Part shown: positions 26,801 to 34,500 of the stretch, in pieces | Layout: every line of letters starts with the position of its first letter | Numbering within the stretch: position 1 is the stretch's first letter | Origin: Roseiarcus sp963772555 | GTDB lineage: Bacteria; Pseudomonadota; Alphaproteobacteria; Rhizobiales; Beijerinckiaceae | NCBI GenBank assembly: GCA_963772555.1 | Contig: CAVYXQ010000012.1 | Coordinates: forward strand, 1-64,000 | Direction of reading: 5' to 3' | DNA length: 64,000 nt | Position numbers and translations under genes: made by a program | The notes under the pieces: generated by a model | Told to the model about the DNA's origin: nothing | The model's input: the letters and a program-made list of their open reading frames with translations, nothing else | The model's database searches: none

Positions 26801-26975
26801 CATCGGCCGCGGCGCCGGGATAGGTGGTCGTGATGGTGATGGTGGTGTTCGACGTTTCAGGAAACTGGCGGATCTGCAGCTTGAACGCCGCCATGCCGCC
26901 GACGAGCAGGATCAGGAGGCTGACGACGCTGGCCAGCACGGGGCGGCGGATGAAGAGGTCCGTGAACGCGTTCAT
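23871..26975 (-). CDS. RND efflux pump permease (HAE1/AcrB family)
   Basis: Inner-membrane proton-driven multidrug transporter, 1034 aa, full length. It starts with FIRRPVLASVVSLLILLVGG (TM1). It has the large periplasmic loops of the porter domain, and TM4 GIGLVVDDAIVVVENIYRHI with the two proton-relay Asp residues. The C-terminal half ends with TM10-12, including LVTLIGLISKHGILMVDFAN. It would work with the adaptor encoded just upstream (10 bp gap) and an outer-membrane TolC-type channel not present here. Substrates are unknown; the MexB/MdtB-like architecture suggests hydrophobic compounds. Confidence 0.95.
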   Translation of the reverse strand: MNAFTDLFIRRPVLASVVSLLILLVGGMAAFKLQIRQFPETSNTTITITTTYPGAAADVIKGFITTPIEQAVASADGIDTLVSTSQQNVSTVTLNLRLDANPDRAMADTLSKVNQVRGLLPREANDPVIVKQTGQGYALMYLSFNSSVMNASQITDYLTRVVQPRLQTVDGVANAQILGGQVFAMRIWLDPVRMASLRVTANDVRTALAANNFTSAAGEVKSDYTQISVNALTSLDSAKAFSKLVIAAHGDALVRLGDVSKIELGPQSSDSSSVFDGLKAVFIGVYGTPEANPLTVIDGVRAILPSIQSQLPAGLQATIAYDSTRFIRASIYEVAKTLIEAAAIVIVVIFLFLGNLRSTFIPIVTIPLSLIGVMIALLALGYSINLLTLLALVLGIGLVVDDAIVVVENIYRHIEDGMTPFDAAIRGAHEIALPVVAMTITLAAVYAPIGFVTGVTGALFREFAFTLAGAVIVSGFIALTLSPMMCSKLLRHDMGQGWFGRFIDRSFERLRNAYRRRLHSTLNFRALTILILVGILALTGVMYLTTPRELAPEEDQGILLALIKAPQIANLDYTQKATEKLYEETRDVPEVDHLFVINGFPSVRNAFAGVLLKPWDERTRNQKQVLAELRPKFLAVPTAQIQAFSPPALPGSTGGPPMQFVIRTTGDYATLADIALKMQQAARESGLFLFTDLDLKFDTPQYEFKIDADKANRIGVNMADVGTALATMLGGNYVNLFNLYGRSYQVIPQAPREFRFSPEWLTRYQLRTSNGELAPLSAVATVTEQVQPNALTSFQQLNSATLSGVPFPGRTLGEALDFLKAKSKEIFPEGYSYDFQGDSRQFEQEGNALVYVFVFALIVIYLVLAAQYESFRDPFIILIALPTALFGALLPLNIGGFLGFASINIYSQIGLVTLIGLISKHGILMVDFANRLQERDGVPRRKAIEEAAAVRLRPILMTTAAMVVGMAPLILASGAGARSRFDIGLTIFAGMAIGTLFTLFVTPMVYTFVARDHAAAMAKERAEGHVPEGDAQAV

Positions 26976-26985
26976 GGTGTTGCGT

Positions 26986-28344
26986 TCATGGTTTCGGCGT
27001 CACCGCGGGCGGCGGCAGGGCGGCCCCTTGGTCGATGACCACCGGCGAATTGGCCTGCAGCTTGATCTGGCCGGCGGTGACGACCCGCTCGCCCGGCTTC
27101 AGGCCGTCTTCGACCGCGATCCGTTCGCCGCGGGCGGCCCCGACCCGCACGAAGCGGCGCTCGACGACAAGTCCTTCGGCCGGCGACGGCGCCGGCGCGG
27201 CATTGGCGCCCGGCGCGACCTCAGCGGTTTCTCCGGCGGACGGGCGCGGCGGCGCCGGCTTCACGACAAAGACATTGTCGCCGTAGAGGCTGAAGATGAT
27301 CGCCGTCCGCGACACGGTCAGCACTTCGGCGGGCGCGCCGGTGGTGACGGTCAGATTGGCGAACATCCCCGGCAGGAGCTTGCGGTCCGGGTTGGCGAAC
27401 TCCGCCCGCGCCGTCACATTGCGCGACTCGGCGCTGACGCGGGCGTCGATCGCCTTGATCTTCCCCTCGAAGGTCCGGCCCGGGATGGCGTCGACCGTCA
27501 TGCTGACGTCCTGCCCGGCGGCGAGCGTGGCCAGCGTTTCTTCCGGGACCGGAAAGTCGGCGTAGATCGGATCGAGCTGCTGCAAAGTGGCGAGCGCCGT
27601 GCCGACCGCGACGTATTGGCCGAGATCGGCGTTGCGCAGGCCGAGGCGACCGGAAAAGGGCGCGCGGATCGCCTTTTGCGCGATGATCGCCCGCGTCCGC
27701 TCGACGGTCGCGGCAGCCGAATCGCGCGTCGCCAGCGCCGTGTCGACCGTCGATTGGGGCGTATTGCCGCCGGCCACCAGCATTTTCTGCCGGGTCAGCG
27801 TCACGTCGGCGTTCTTAAGTTGCGCGAGGCCGTTGGCGAGGTCGGCCTGTTCGACCGAATCGTCGATATTGATCAGGAGCTGGCCGGCTTCGACATCTGC
27901 CCCCGATTCGAAGTGGATGGCGGTGATGACTCCGGCGGCTTGCGGCGCGATGCTGATGCCCTGGTAGGCCCGGAGCGTGCCGATCGCGGTCAATTGCGGC
28001 GGCCATGTCTCGAGGCGAGCCGCCTCCGCGGCCACCGACGTCGGCTTCGGGGCGAAGGCGGCGGCCATGAAGCCCTTGACCATGGTCGGCTTGATGACGA
28101 ACTGGAAATAGGCGAGCCCGCCGGTCAGCGCGGCGAGCATGAGGAGGGTCACGACGAAGACGACGGGCCGGCGGATCTTCAGGGGCAGCGCGCGGATGAG
28201 GATGAGAGCCGCGAAAACCGCAGCGGCGGCGGCGAACGCTGTTGGCGGAACGGTTGCATGGAGATAGCCGAATTGCGCCGCCGCAGCTGCGGCGAGCGCC
28301 GCCAGCGTCAGGAAAAACAACAGCCAGGTGGTCACGCGTCTCAT
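26986..28344 (-). CDS. RND efflux periplasmic adaptor (membrane fusion protein) with extended N-terminus
   Basis: 452 aa. The MFP core starts near residue 85 and shows the lipoyl half-motif ISIAPQAAGVITAIHFESGA, a short alpha-hairpin, and APFSGRLGLRNADLGQYV, then the beta-barrel and proximal domains. Unusually, two extra hydrophobic segments (LLFFLTLAALAAAAAA and AFAAAAAVFAALILI) precede the usual anchor FVVTLLMLAALTGGLAYFQF. If translation starts at 28344 the protein has about three N-terminal helices; a later start would give the normal single anchor. No strong RBS is seen at 28344. It is operonic with the permease. Confidence 0.88.
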   Translation of the reverse strand: MRRVTTWLLFFLTLAALAAAAAAQFGYLHATVPPTAFAAAAAVFAALILIRALPLKIRRPVVFVVTLLMLAALTGGLAYFQFVIKPTMVKGFMAAAFAPKPTSVAAEAARLETWPPQLTAIGTLRAYQGISIAPQAAGVITAIHFESGADVEAGQLLINIDDSVEQADLANGLAQLKNADVTLTRQKMLVAGGNTPQSTVDTALATRDSAAATVERTRAIIAQKAIRAPFSGRLGLRNADLGQYVAVGTALATLQQLDPIYADFPVPEETLATLAAGQDVSMTVDAIPGRTFEGKIKAIDARVSAESRNVTARAEFANPDRKLLPGMFANLTVTTGAPAEVLTVSRTAIIFSLYGDNVFVVKPAPPRPSAGETAEVAPGANAAPAPSPAEGLVVERRFVRVGAARGERIAVEDGLKPGERVVTAGQIKLQANSPVVIDQGAALPPPAVTPKP

Positions 28345-28536
28345 CGCTGCCCGCGGGGTCGATCGGACCGCGTCGCAGCGTTCCGCATGATGTTGATCTT
28401 AATCAGCCGCTTTGTCCCGCGCCAGCCATCGCCGGCCCGGGAACCTCCTCGCCCCGAATCGCGTCAAGATGGAGGCGTGCTCGAGAGGCGCGAAGAGGCG
28501 CAGGCGCCCGTCGCATGCCTATGATGGAGAACTCCG

Positions 28537-29103
28537 ATGTCCCTGGAGAGCGCGCTTGGCGCCCTCTTGCGCCCAGTGCGGGCGGGCGAACGCCGTCTTG
28601 TCTGGAACGATGCCGGTCTCGCAGCGCCCCGCGTCTTCAGCCTCTCGAGCCCCGACTTCGCCGACGGCGGCATGATGCCCACCCGGTGCGCCGCCAGGGG
28701 GGTCGGCGACAATGTCTCGCCCGCGCTTCGCTGGGACGGGGTTCCTCCGGCCGCCGGCGAGCTCGCTCTCGTCGTCCAGGATCCCGACGTGCCGCTTCCC
28801 TGGCCGATCGCCCATCTCATCGCCTTCGGCATCGACCCGAGCGCCGGAGGGATCAGGGAAGGCGCGCTTGAAGCCGGAGGCCCGGAAGGTATACCGCTCG
28901 GAAAGGGATCGTTCGGCCGGGTCGGCTATCAGGGGCCGAGACCGATCGCAGGTCACGGGCCGCATCGCTACGTCTTCCAGATGTTCGCCCTCGCCAGGCC
29001 GCTCCGTTTCGAACGACCGCCGGACCTTTCGGCGATCGTCGCCGCCATGTCCGGAGCAGTCCTCGCCCGAGCGCGGCTGATCGGAAGTTACGAGCGGCCA
29101 TAG
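28537..29103 (+). CDS. YbhB/YbcL family Raf kinase inhibitor-like (PEBP) protein
   Basis: 188-aa phosphatidylethanolamine-binding-protein fold. The signature segments are LALVVQDPDVPLPWPIAHLI (ligand-site Asp and His) and GPRPIAGHGPHRYVFQMFAL. No signal peptide is seen. Bacterial members have no firm function. The stop codon TAG lies inside the 16-17-bp target duplication of the IS1202-type element that follows, so the insertion occurred precisely at the gene's end without damaging it. Confidence 0.88.
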   Translation: MSLESALGALLRPVRAGERRLVWNDAGLAAPRVFSLSSPDFADGGMMPTRCAARGVGDNVSPALRWDGVPPAAGELALVVQDPDVPLPWPIAHLIAFGIDPSAGGIREGALEAGGPEGIPLGKGSFGRVGYQGPRPIAGHGPHRYVFQMFALARPLRFERPPDLSAIVAAMSGAVLARARLIGSYERP

Positions 29104-29114
29104 CCCGGGCTCTG

Positions 29115-30491
29115 TCAAGGCAAAGTAGAGATGTCCCCTTCTGTGGCAAAGTAGAAATGTCCCCTTTCTGGGAGCGGAGAGTGGGTTGAGTGGGGGTGGA
29201 TTACGGCTTGGCGAAGCGCGCTCCCCATAGCGCCGTAGCGAGCCAAGCCGTAATCCACGCCCTTGCGGGACCTTGCGGTCGAGTTCGGCGCGGTTCGCGC
29301 GATGACCGCGTCGAGGCGGGCGTCGAGGGTCTTGTCGTCTTCGAGCGGGGGCGGGACAGGCAGGGTCTTAAATGGCGTGAAGGCTAGCTCGCGGTCTTTG
29401 AAGCGCACGCGCAAGCTCCCGTCGAGCATGTGCAGAAGCGTGACCTTGGCTCCGCGCAGCGCCGTTCCTGGTCCTTGCGTCTTGATGGCGTAGCGGGTTG
29501 CGCCGGCGCTGAAGGTGAGCGCCTTGGAGAGCGTGCGTTCTTCCCGGCGCGCCAGTGCTTCCGCGAGATCGGCGTTGGAGCCAGACCAGGGCCGATGGGC
29601 GTCCTCGGCATGCCGCGGGGCGACCGCGAACCTTTTGTTCCAGCGCTCGACAAACCCCTCGGCGAACGCCTGCGCCTCGTCGATGGACGACACGCCGGCC
29701 AGGCGCATCTCCTTGATCAGCCGATCCTGCAAGGTCTGGTTGGCGCGCTCCACCCGGCCCTTGGCTTGCGGGGTCGTGGCATGCATGAGTTCGATGCGCA
29801 GCCGCTCGACCACGCGGCCGAACTCGGTGAAGCCGTCGCCGCCTTGCGCCTCCTTGGCGTTGACGCGGAAAATCCCGTGCCGGTCCGAATAGAAGGCCAG
29901 CGGCAGGCCGTGCGTCAGCGCATGCGCCTCCAGCGCCTGCAGATAGGCCTTGGTCGTCTCCGCCGGCGCAAATTGCAGACGCGTCAGCCGGCCGGTGGCG
30001 TCGTCGATGAACACGATCAGCGTGCAGCGCGGTCCGCGGCCCTCGAACCAATCATGCGGGCTCCCGTCGATCTGGATCAGTTCGCCAAACCGCGGCCGGC
30101 GTTCGCGAACCTGGAAGACCTTCTTGGCGCGCCGCCGCTTGGGTCGCCACAGTCCAAGCCGAATCTGAATCTGCCGGATCGTCTCTTTCGACACCCGAAC
30201 GCCCTCGATCTCGCCAAGCTTCTCGCTGGCCAGCGTCGCGCCGAAGTCGGCGTAGCGTCCCATTAGCGCTGCTTCGATCGAGGCGACCTTCCCCGCATCG
30301 AGCCGGTTGTTCGAAGCCCGTCCACGCCGGCGCGAGACAACGATCGCATCGCCCTCGCAACGATAGCCGCGAACCAGCCGTTTCGTCTGCCGAACCCCGA
30401 CGCCCAAAAGCTCCGCAGCGCGGGCTTGTCGCAGCTCTCCCCGCATCACACGCCGCAATACGTCAAGCCGCTCCCGCTCCGCTCCACTCAT
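29115..30491 (-). CDS. IS1202/ISNCY-type transposase
   Basis: DDE transposase of about 458 aa. The N-terminal HTH is AERERLDVLRRVMRGELRQA followed by AAELLGVGVRQTKRLV. The integrase-like core shows the first Asp in FGELIQIDGSPHDWFEGRG, the second in LAFYSDRHGIFRVN and the final Glu region in RVERANQTLQDRLIKEMR. ATG 30491 matches the usual MSGAER start; the frame is open to 30551. The C-terminus runs through a 63-bp palindrome (29196-29258) and the left terminal repeats, so the last ~50 residues are probably acquired rather than functional. Confidence 0.88.
   Translation of the reverse strand: MSGAERERLDVLRRVMRGELRQARAAELLGVGVRQTKRLVRGYRCEGDAIVVSRRRGRASNNRLDAGKVASIEAALMGRYADFGATLASEKLGEIEGVRVSKETIRQIQIRLGLWRPKRRRAKKVFQVRERRPRFGELIQIDGSPHDWFEGRGPRCTLIVFIDDATGRLTRLQFAPAETTKAYLQALEAHALTHGLPLAFYSDRHGIFRVNAKEAQGGDGFTEFGRVVERLRIELMHATTPQAKGRVERANQTLQDRLIKEMRLAGVSSIDEAQAFAEGFVERWNKRFAVAPRHAEDAHRPWSGSNADLAEALARREERTLSKALTFSAGATRYAIKTQGPGTALRGAKVTLLHMLDGSLRVRFKDRELAFTPFKTLPVPPPLEDDKTLDARLDAVIARTAPNSTARSRKGVDYGLARYGAMGSALRQAVIHPHSTHSPLPERGHFYFATEGDISTLP
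29196..29258. repeat. Perfect 17-bp inverted repeat inside the transposase 3' end
   Basis: GTGGATTACGGCTTGGC (29196-29212) and its exact reverse complement (29242-29258) surround a 29-nt loop. It looks like a small palindromic unit inserted near the element's left end. It could fold as a strong hairpin that limits read-through into or out of the IS. Confidence 0.7.
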
Positions 30492-30676
30492 CGCAAAAAC
30501 GTCCCCGTCCAAAACGACCCCCTCCAGCTTCCGCAAAAGGGGACATCTCAACGTTGCTCAAAGGGGACATTTCAACTTTGCTGTAACAGCCATAGCCCGG
30601 GCTCTCGCCAGATCGGCCGCCGGCGGCTATGGTCATGACGGGTCGCATTGACAGGCCTGATTCGGGAGATCAACCC

Positions 30677-30922
30677 ATGACCAAGACGCTCGCGCTCGCG
30701 GCGCTCATCCTTTGCATCGCCGGCGCGCCAACGCTCGCCTTCGCTGCGGACGCCTGCGCGACCCAGGCAATGGACAAGAAGCTCGCCGGCGCCGCCAAGA
30801 CCAGCTTCATGAACAAATGCGAGAAGACCGCCTGCCAGGCCCAGGCGACCGACAAGAAGCTGCATGGCGCGGCCGAGACGTCGTTCATGACGAAGTGCAT
30901 CAAGGACGCGACAAGCGGCTGA
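30677..30922 (+). CDS. PsiF-repeat periplasmic protein
   Basis: Secreted 81-aa protein: signal peptide LALAALILCIAGAPTLAFA followed by two PsiF-like repeats. These are CATQAMDKKLAGAAKTSFMN and a second unit from CQAQATDKKLHGAAETSFM, each closing with KC. PsiF of E. coli is phosphate-starvation induced; the molecular role is unknown. ATG 30677 is preferred over 30629 because the signal peptide starts there. It is separated from the upstream IS by about 70 bp. Confidence 0.82.
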   Translation: MTKTLALAALILCIAGAPTLAFAADACATQAMDKKLAGAAKTSFMNKCEKTACQAQATDKKLHGAAETSFMTKCIKDATSG

Positions 30923-31005
30923 TTGTCGTAAGGACCGGCCTCGGCGCCGGACACGTCGGTCGCTTCAGCCCAGGGACGGCGCCGAACGCCTATTGTGTTT
31001 TCAGT

Positions 31006-31590
31006 TCAGCAATGCCGCGGACCGTGGCCCCGCCGGCAGGCGTTCTTCGAGGGCGCCGTCCTGCGGGGCTGAGCGACCGTCCTCGGCTGGCCATGGCCGC
31101 GCCACGCGATCGTCGCGCGTCGAGGCGCGGCGGCGGCTCGTGGCTGAGCCCGCTCAACACGGACACATCGTCCGGCGTTTCTGACGGCGCCGCGCGCGCA
31201 AATCAACGCCGGCGCTGCGACCCGGAAAGGCTCGCAGCGTCCCGAGCGCTCGACTTCGCCGGTCGCGCAGGCGACCGGCGCGAGTGGGGCGCACCCGCCG
31301 CCGCTCTCGATCTCTCCGGGCGCGCAGACGATCGGGCGCGCGGGTTCGCAGCGCCCGTCGGTTTCGATTTCGCCGGCCGCGCAGGCCGCCGATCCGAGCG
31401 GCTCGCAGCGTCCGCTGCGTTCGACCTGGCCGAGCGGGCAGATCAGGCCGTGGATCGGTTCGCAGCGGCCCCCATAAACACTTTGGCCCGGCGGACATTC
31501 CGGGCCCTCAGACTGGGAGGTCGCGGCGCACGACGCCCACAGGCTCGAGGCGGCCGCGAACATGAGGGCTAACGAGAGATTGCGCAGCAT
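31006..31590 (-). CDS. Secreted protein with six 19-residue C-x10-C repeats
   Basis: 194 aa. The signal peptide LSLALMFAAASSLWASC may end at Cys21, but WASC is a poor lipobox. Residues 32-142 hold six units of the form C-(P/A)-x-G-(E/Q/A)...-G-(R/G)-C, each with exactly ten residues between cysteines (for example CPLGQVERSGRC), and EP plus five residues between most units. A basic Arg/Pro/Ala tail of about 50 residues follows. Twelve regularly spaced cysteines suggest a disulfide-stapled rod in the periplasm or at the surface. No named family is recognised; EB-like or metazoan-style Cys-rich repeats are only superficially similar. Confidence 0.72.
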   Translation of the reverse strand: MLRNLSLALMFAAASSLWASCAATSQSEGPECPPGQSVYGGRCEPIHGLICPLGQVERSGRCEPLGSAACAAGEIETDGRCEPARPIVCAPGEIESGGGCAPLAPVACATGEVERSGRCEPFRVAAPALICARGAVRNAGRCVRVERAQPRAAAAPRRATIAWRGHGQPRTVAQPRRTAPSKNACRRGHGPRHC

Positions 31591-31820
31591 CGCCTGTCGC
31601 CCCTCGAGCGGCGTGGGCCGCGCCGCATGAATCCCCGCGCGCCAGGACCCGGGAGGATGGCGGCGGACCCCGCGACCGCGCGGCCGACAAAGAGCACGAG
31701 TTCATGGGGCGGCGCAATGCGGGAGAGGCGCCTTTGCACGCTCGACGCGATCCCCGCGACAACAGGTCTGAGCCTTGTCACGTGCGGGGCGATTTGATAA
31801 ACGGGCCGCCTTCGGTTTGA

Positions 31821-31837
31821 GCCTCCCCCGGGGAGGC
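31821..31837. other. Short perfect palindrome upstream of tRNA-Leu
   Basis: GCCTCCCCCGGGGAGGC forms an 8-bp stem with a single-base loop six bases before the tRNA. No T-run follows. It might end an upstream transcript or mark precursor processing. The rest of 31591-31842 shows no gene. Confidence 0.4.
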
Positions 31838-31842
31838 TTCGT

Positions 31843-31929
31843 GCGGTCATGGCGGAATTGGTAGACGCGCTAGCTTGAGGTGCTAGTTCTTTAACCGGAG
31901 TGGAGGTTCGAGTCCTCTTGACCGCACCA
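31843..31929 (+). tRNA. tRNA-Leu (anticodon GAG)
   Basis: A complete class II tRNA with CCA encoded. The acceptor stem is GCGGTCA/TGACCGC. The anticodon stem CTAGC/GCTAG encloses the loop TTGAGGT, giving anticodon GAG. There is a long variable arm, and the T-arm sequence GAGGTTCGAGTCCTC. It reads CUC and CUU leucine codons. Confidence 0.96.
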
Positions 31930-31954
31930 GCTTCCTTTTAACCCTCGACAGGGC

Positions 31955-32281
31955 TTACGCCCTCGATTTGGCGGCTGGAAGAGCGCCGGCCGCCGGCCGG
32001 CCGCCCAGCTTCGGCTGCATCCCCCTGCCCACCGGGATGGTGAGCATTTCTTCGTCGCCCGGAGAGGTAAGGCGAAGGCTGCCGAGCCCGCGCCAAAGCC
32101 ATCCCTGGCTGATCGCGTAGTCGAGGGCCGCCTCGAAATCGAACGGCTTGCCCATGCCTGCGGCGAGGAAGGCCTTCCGCACGTCGCTCTCTCGCAGGCT
32201 TTGCCGCGCCTTGAGGCGCTCGCTCTGGAAAATCGAGAGAAGCGCCCGCGCATAATCCTCGTCGGCTGGCAGAGTGGGCAT
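31955..32281 (-). CDS. Conserved-looking hypothetical protein (108 aa)
   Basis: Soluble protein with a charged helical middle (RALLSIFQSERLKARQSL) and a block ALDYAISQGWLWRGLGSLRL that reads like a small winged-helix or HTH fold. ATG 32281 has GGGAGC nine bases upstream; the frame is open far upstream only because it is antisense to the deacetylase gene. No family is recognised. It lies between tRNA-Leu and the polysaccharide deacetylase. Confidence 0.55.
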   Translation of the reverse strand: MPTLPADEDYARALLSIFQSERLKARQSLRESDVRKAFLAAGMGKPFDFEAALDYAISQGWLWRGLGSLRLTSPGDEEMLTIPVGRGMQPKLGGRPAAGALPAAKSRA

Positions 32282-32448
32282 GATCGTCAAGCTCCCGGCG
32301 CTGGCTGCCGGAACCCGTTTCTTCGGCTTCACGTCGCAGACCGCAGTCGCTTGGCTTTTATCCGCTTCCAAAATGACGGATTGAGGGCGGCATTGGCGCG
32401 TTTCTTTGCGTCGCCTTTGATCCCCAACCGCCAAACCCTGCGCTCGAG

Positions 32449-33378
32449 CTACTCCGTCGGCGCGGGCTTCACCGGAATCGGGCCATTGACCAGCTTCGCC
32501 GTCGACTTTTCGAGCCGCGGCTTCAAGGCGCCGATGATCCGCTCGGTCTCCGATCTCCAGCCGGCCGGGGCCGGAACGGTCGGACCGTTCCCCGGGCCGG
32601 CGACCATGTGCACGATCCTGTAACCCTTGGCCTTCAATTCGCGGAGCAGCATCGGCACCATTTCCGCCGTCCAGGGATGATTGTCGTGCAGGAGCAGCAT
32701 GCCCCGGCGCCCGTTCCTTTCGAGCCGGCTCATCACCAGCTTCAGTTCGGTCTCGGGCGTCATCTTGATCCAGTCGGAGGCCCAGAGGTCGACGCCGAAA
32801 ATGCCGACGTTGTTGGCGGCGAACCACTGCCGCAGGTCCGCCGTGTCGGCGAAGCCTGGAAAGCGGAAGAACGGCGCCTCGAGCTTCAGGTCTTTCGGCT
32901 CCTTGGGGTCGATGCCGCTGAAGTCGCGCCCATAGGCGGCTTTCTCGACCGCGATCATGCCCCTCAGCACGTCTGCACGGGCGACGGCATCGGGCATGTA
33001 GCGCAGCGTCGGCTGGGGGTGCGACCAGGTGTGATGCGCCACGGTGTGGCCGTCCATCACCTCGCGGCGGGCGATCTGCGGCAGGCTTTCGGCGTTGCGG
33101 CCGATCTCGAAGAAGGTCGCGCGCACGCATTCCGCCGCCAGCGCATCGAGGATTTTCGGCGTGTTGACCGCATCGGGGCCGTCGTCGAAGGTCAGGATCA
33201 CCTCGTGATCGGCGAGCGGGACCGCCTGCGAATAGGTCTTCAGGCCCACCTCGAGTCCGCCCTGCGTGCCGACCGCTTGCACGCGCGATGTGCCGAGCGC
33301 ATCAGGGGGACAGGCGGTCGCCGAGGCCGGGCCGCTTGCGGCGAGCAAGAGCGCGATCAGCGCCAGACAGATGCGCAT
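32449..33378 (-). CDS. Polysaccharide deacetylase (NodB domain, CE4)
   Basis: Secreted or periplasmic metal-dependent deacetylase of about 309 aa. The signal peptide is ICLALIALLLAASGPASA. NodB motifs are visible: MT1 EVILTFDDGPD (catalytic and metal Asp), MT2 HTVAHHTWSHPQ (metal His pair), MT3 APFFRFPGF (Arg), MT4 DLWASDW, MT5 MLLLHDNHP (catalytic His). It may act on peptidoglycan, chitin-like or exopolysaccharide substrates. It diverges from a GH25 lysozyme gene, so the pair may serve cell-wall turnover. Confidence 0.92.
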   Translation of the reverse strand: MRICLALIALLLAASGPASATACPPDALGTSRVQAVGTQGGLEVGLKTYSQAVPLADHEVILTFDDGPDAVNTPKILDALAAECVRATFFEIGRNAESLPQIARREVMDGHTVAHHTWSHPQPTLRYMPDAVARADVLRGMIAVEKAAYGRDFSGIDPKEPKDLKLEAPFFRFPGFADTADLRQWFAANNVGIFGVDLWASDWIKMTPETELKLVMSRLERNGRRGMLLLHDNHPWTAEMVPMLLRELKAKGYRIVHMVAGPGNGPTVPAPAGWRSETERIIGALKPRLEKSTAKLVNGPIPVKPAPTE

Positions 33379-33562
33379 TGACAATTTCCGCCGGCTGAGA
33401 GAAACGGCGCGTTGTTTGCAGGCGGACCGATCGGAGGTCAAGGGGCCCGCACGTCTTCCGGGCGGGTCGGTAACGAAACATTACCGGGATCGCTCTAATT
33501 TGCCTGACCGCGTCCGTGGGGTCGTTCGAGCGGCGCGCGTGGCGGAGGGTGGTGACAAGCGG

Positions 33563-34321
33563 ATGATGCGTATCGTCAAGCGACAGATTGCCGGCGGCGC
33601 GGCGCTAGCGCTCGCGGCATTGCTCTGCGGTTGCGGCGGCGGCCCGCTGGAAGTTGACCAAAATGTCTCGCAGACCCTGCCCAAGCCCAGGGACTACCCG
33701 GTCCATGGGATCGACGTGTCCAAGTTCCAGGGCGACATCGACTGGAACGCCGTCGCGAGCAGCGGCGTCAAGTTCGCGTGGATCAAGGCGACCGAAGGCG
33801 GCGATCGTGCGGATGAGCGCTTTCAGGCCAATTGGGAGGGCGCCAAGGCGGCGGGGGTGGCGCGCGGCGCCTATCATTTCGTCTATTGGTGCCGCCCGCC
33901 GCTCGAGGAAATGAGCTTCTTCGAGCAGAACGCGCCGGTCGAGCAGGACGCGCTGCCGCCGGTGCTCGACGTCGAGGCGACGCCGACCTCCAAGACCTGC
34001 CACCGCCACCTCACCCAGGAGGACGCCATCGACGAGATGAAGGTGATGCTGGAGGAGATGGAGCGCCACTACGGCAAACGGCCGGTCATCTATACGACGG
34101 TCGACTTCTACGAGGCGATCCTTTCGGACGGCGCTTTCATGGACTATCCGATCTGGGTGCGCTCGACGAAGTACCATCCGGCGGTCAAGTACGGCTCGCG
34201 CGCCTGGCAATTCTGGCAATATCAGTCCGACGGCCAGATGCCCGGCATCAATGGCAACGTCGACCGGGACGTATTCTACGGCACTCCCGAGCAGTGGCAG
34301 GCGTTTTTGTCGGGAAAATGA
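33563..34321 (+). CDS. GH25 family lysozyme (lipoprotein-like)
   Basis: Muramidase of about 252 aa. The N-terminal signal ends in ALLCGCGG, a plausible lipobox, which suggests outer-membrane anchoring. The GH25 TIM-barrel motifs are HGIDVSKFQGDIDW (catalytic Asp), FAWIKATEG, GAYHFVYW, PPVLDVEAT (catalytic acidic pair), PVIYTT and WQYQSDGQMPGI with the closing Asp in NVDRDVF. It cleaves the MurNAc-GlcNAc bond. It is transcribed away from the deacetylase. Confidence 0.92.
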   Translation: MMRIVKRQIAGGAALALAALLCGCGGGPLEVDQNVSQTLPKPRDYPVHGIDVSKFQGDIDWNAVASSGVKFAWIKATEGGDRADERFQANWEGAKAAGVARGAYHFVYWCRPPLEEMSFFEQNAPVEQDALPPVLDVEATPTSKTCHRHLTQEDAIDEMKVMLEEMERHYGKRPVIYTTVDFYEAILSDGAFMDYPIWVRSTKYHPAVKYGSRAWQFWQYQSDGQMPGINGNVDRDVFYGTPEQWQAFLSGK

Positions 34322-34500
34322 GGTTGACCCGCGACGCGCCGCCTGGGCTTTGTCGTCCACGCTGAGCTGGGCTCGTCTGCCCAAGCTGTGGCCCAACCCT
34401 GATGCTGCGACGAAACCCGCGCCGCGAGGCCTGCGGCGCCGCCCTTGTTCGAGGAGGGCGGATGCGGCAAGACTCGTCGGCGACCGGGAGGAGACAGGCG

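Larger units (their letters stand above)
29113..30588 (-). mobile_element. IS1202/ISNCY-type insertion sequence with a long target duplication
   Basis: Ends pair as TGTCAAGGCAAAGTAGAGAT and TGTTACAGCAAAGTTGAAAT (outer strands), each followed by TGTCCCCTT. Each end has a second internal copy of the CAAAGT..A.ATGTCCCC unit about 26-28 bp further in, probably double transposase sites. The direct repeat GCCATAGCCCGGGCTC(T) flanks it at 29097-29113 and 30589-30605. Length is about 1.48 kb with one transposase. Confidence 0.88.

Noticed and set aside
31955..33130. 391-residue ORF spanning the deacetylase
   Set aside because: Its upstream two-thirds is the same-strand shadow of the polysaccharide deacetylase in another frame; only the final 108 codons beyond 32281 look like a gene.
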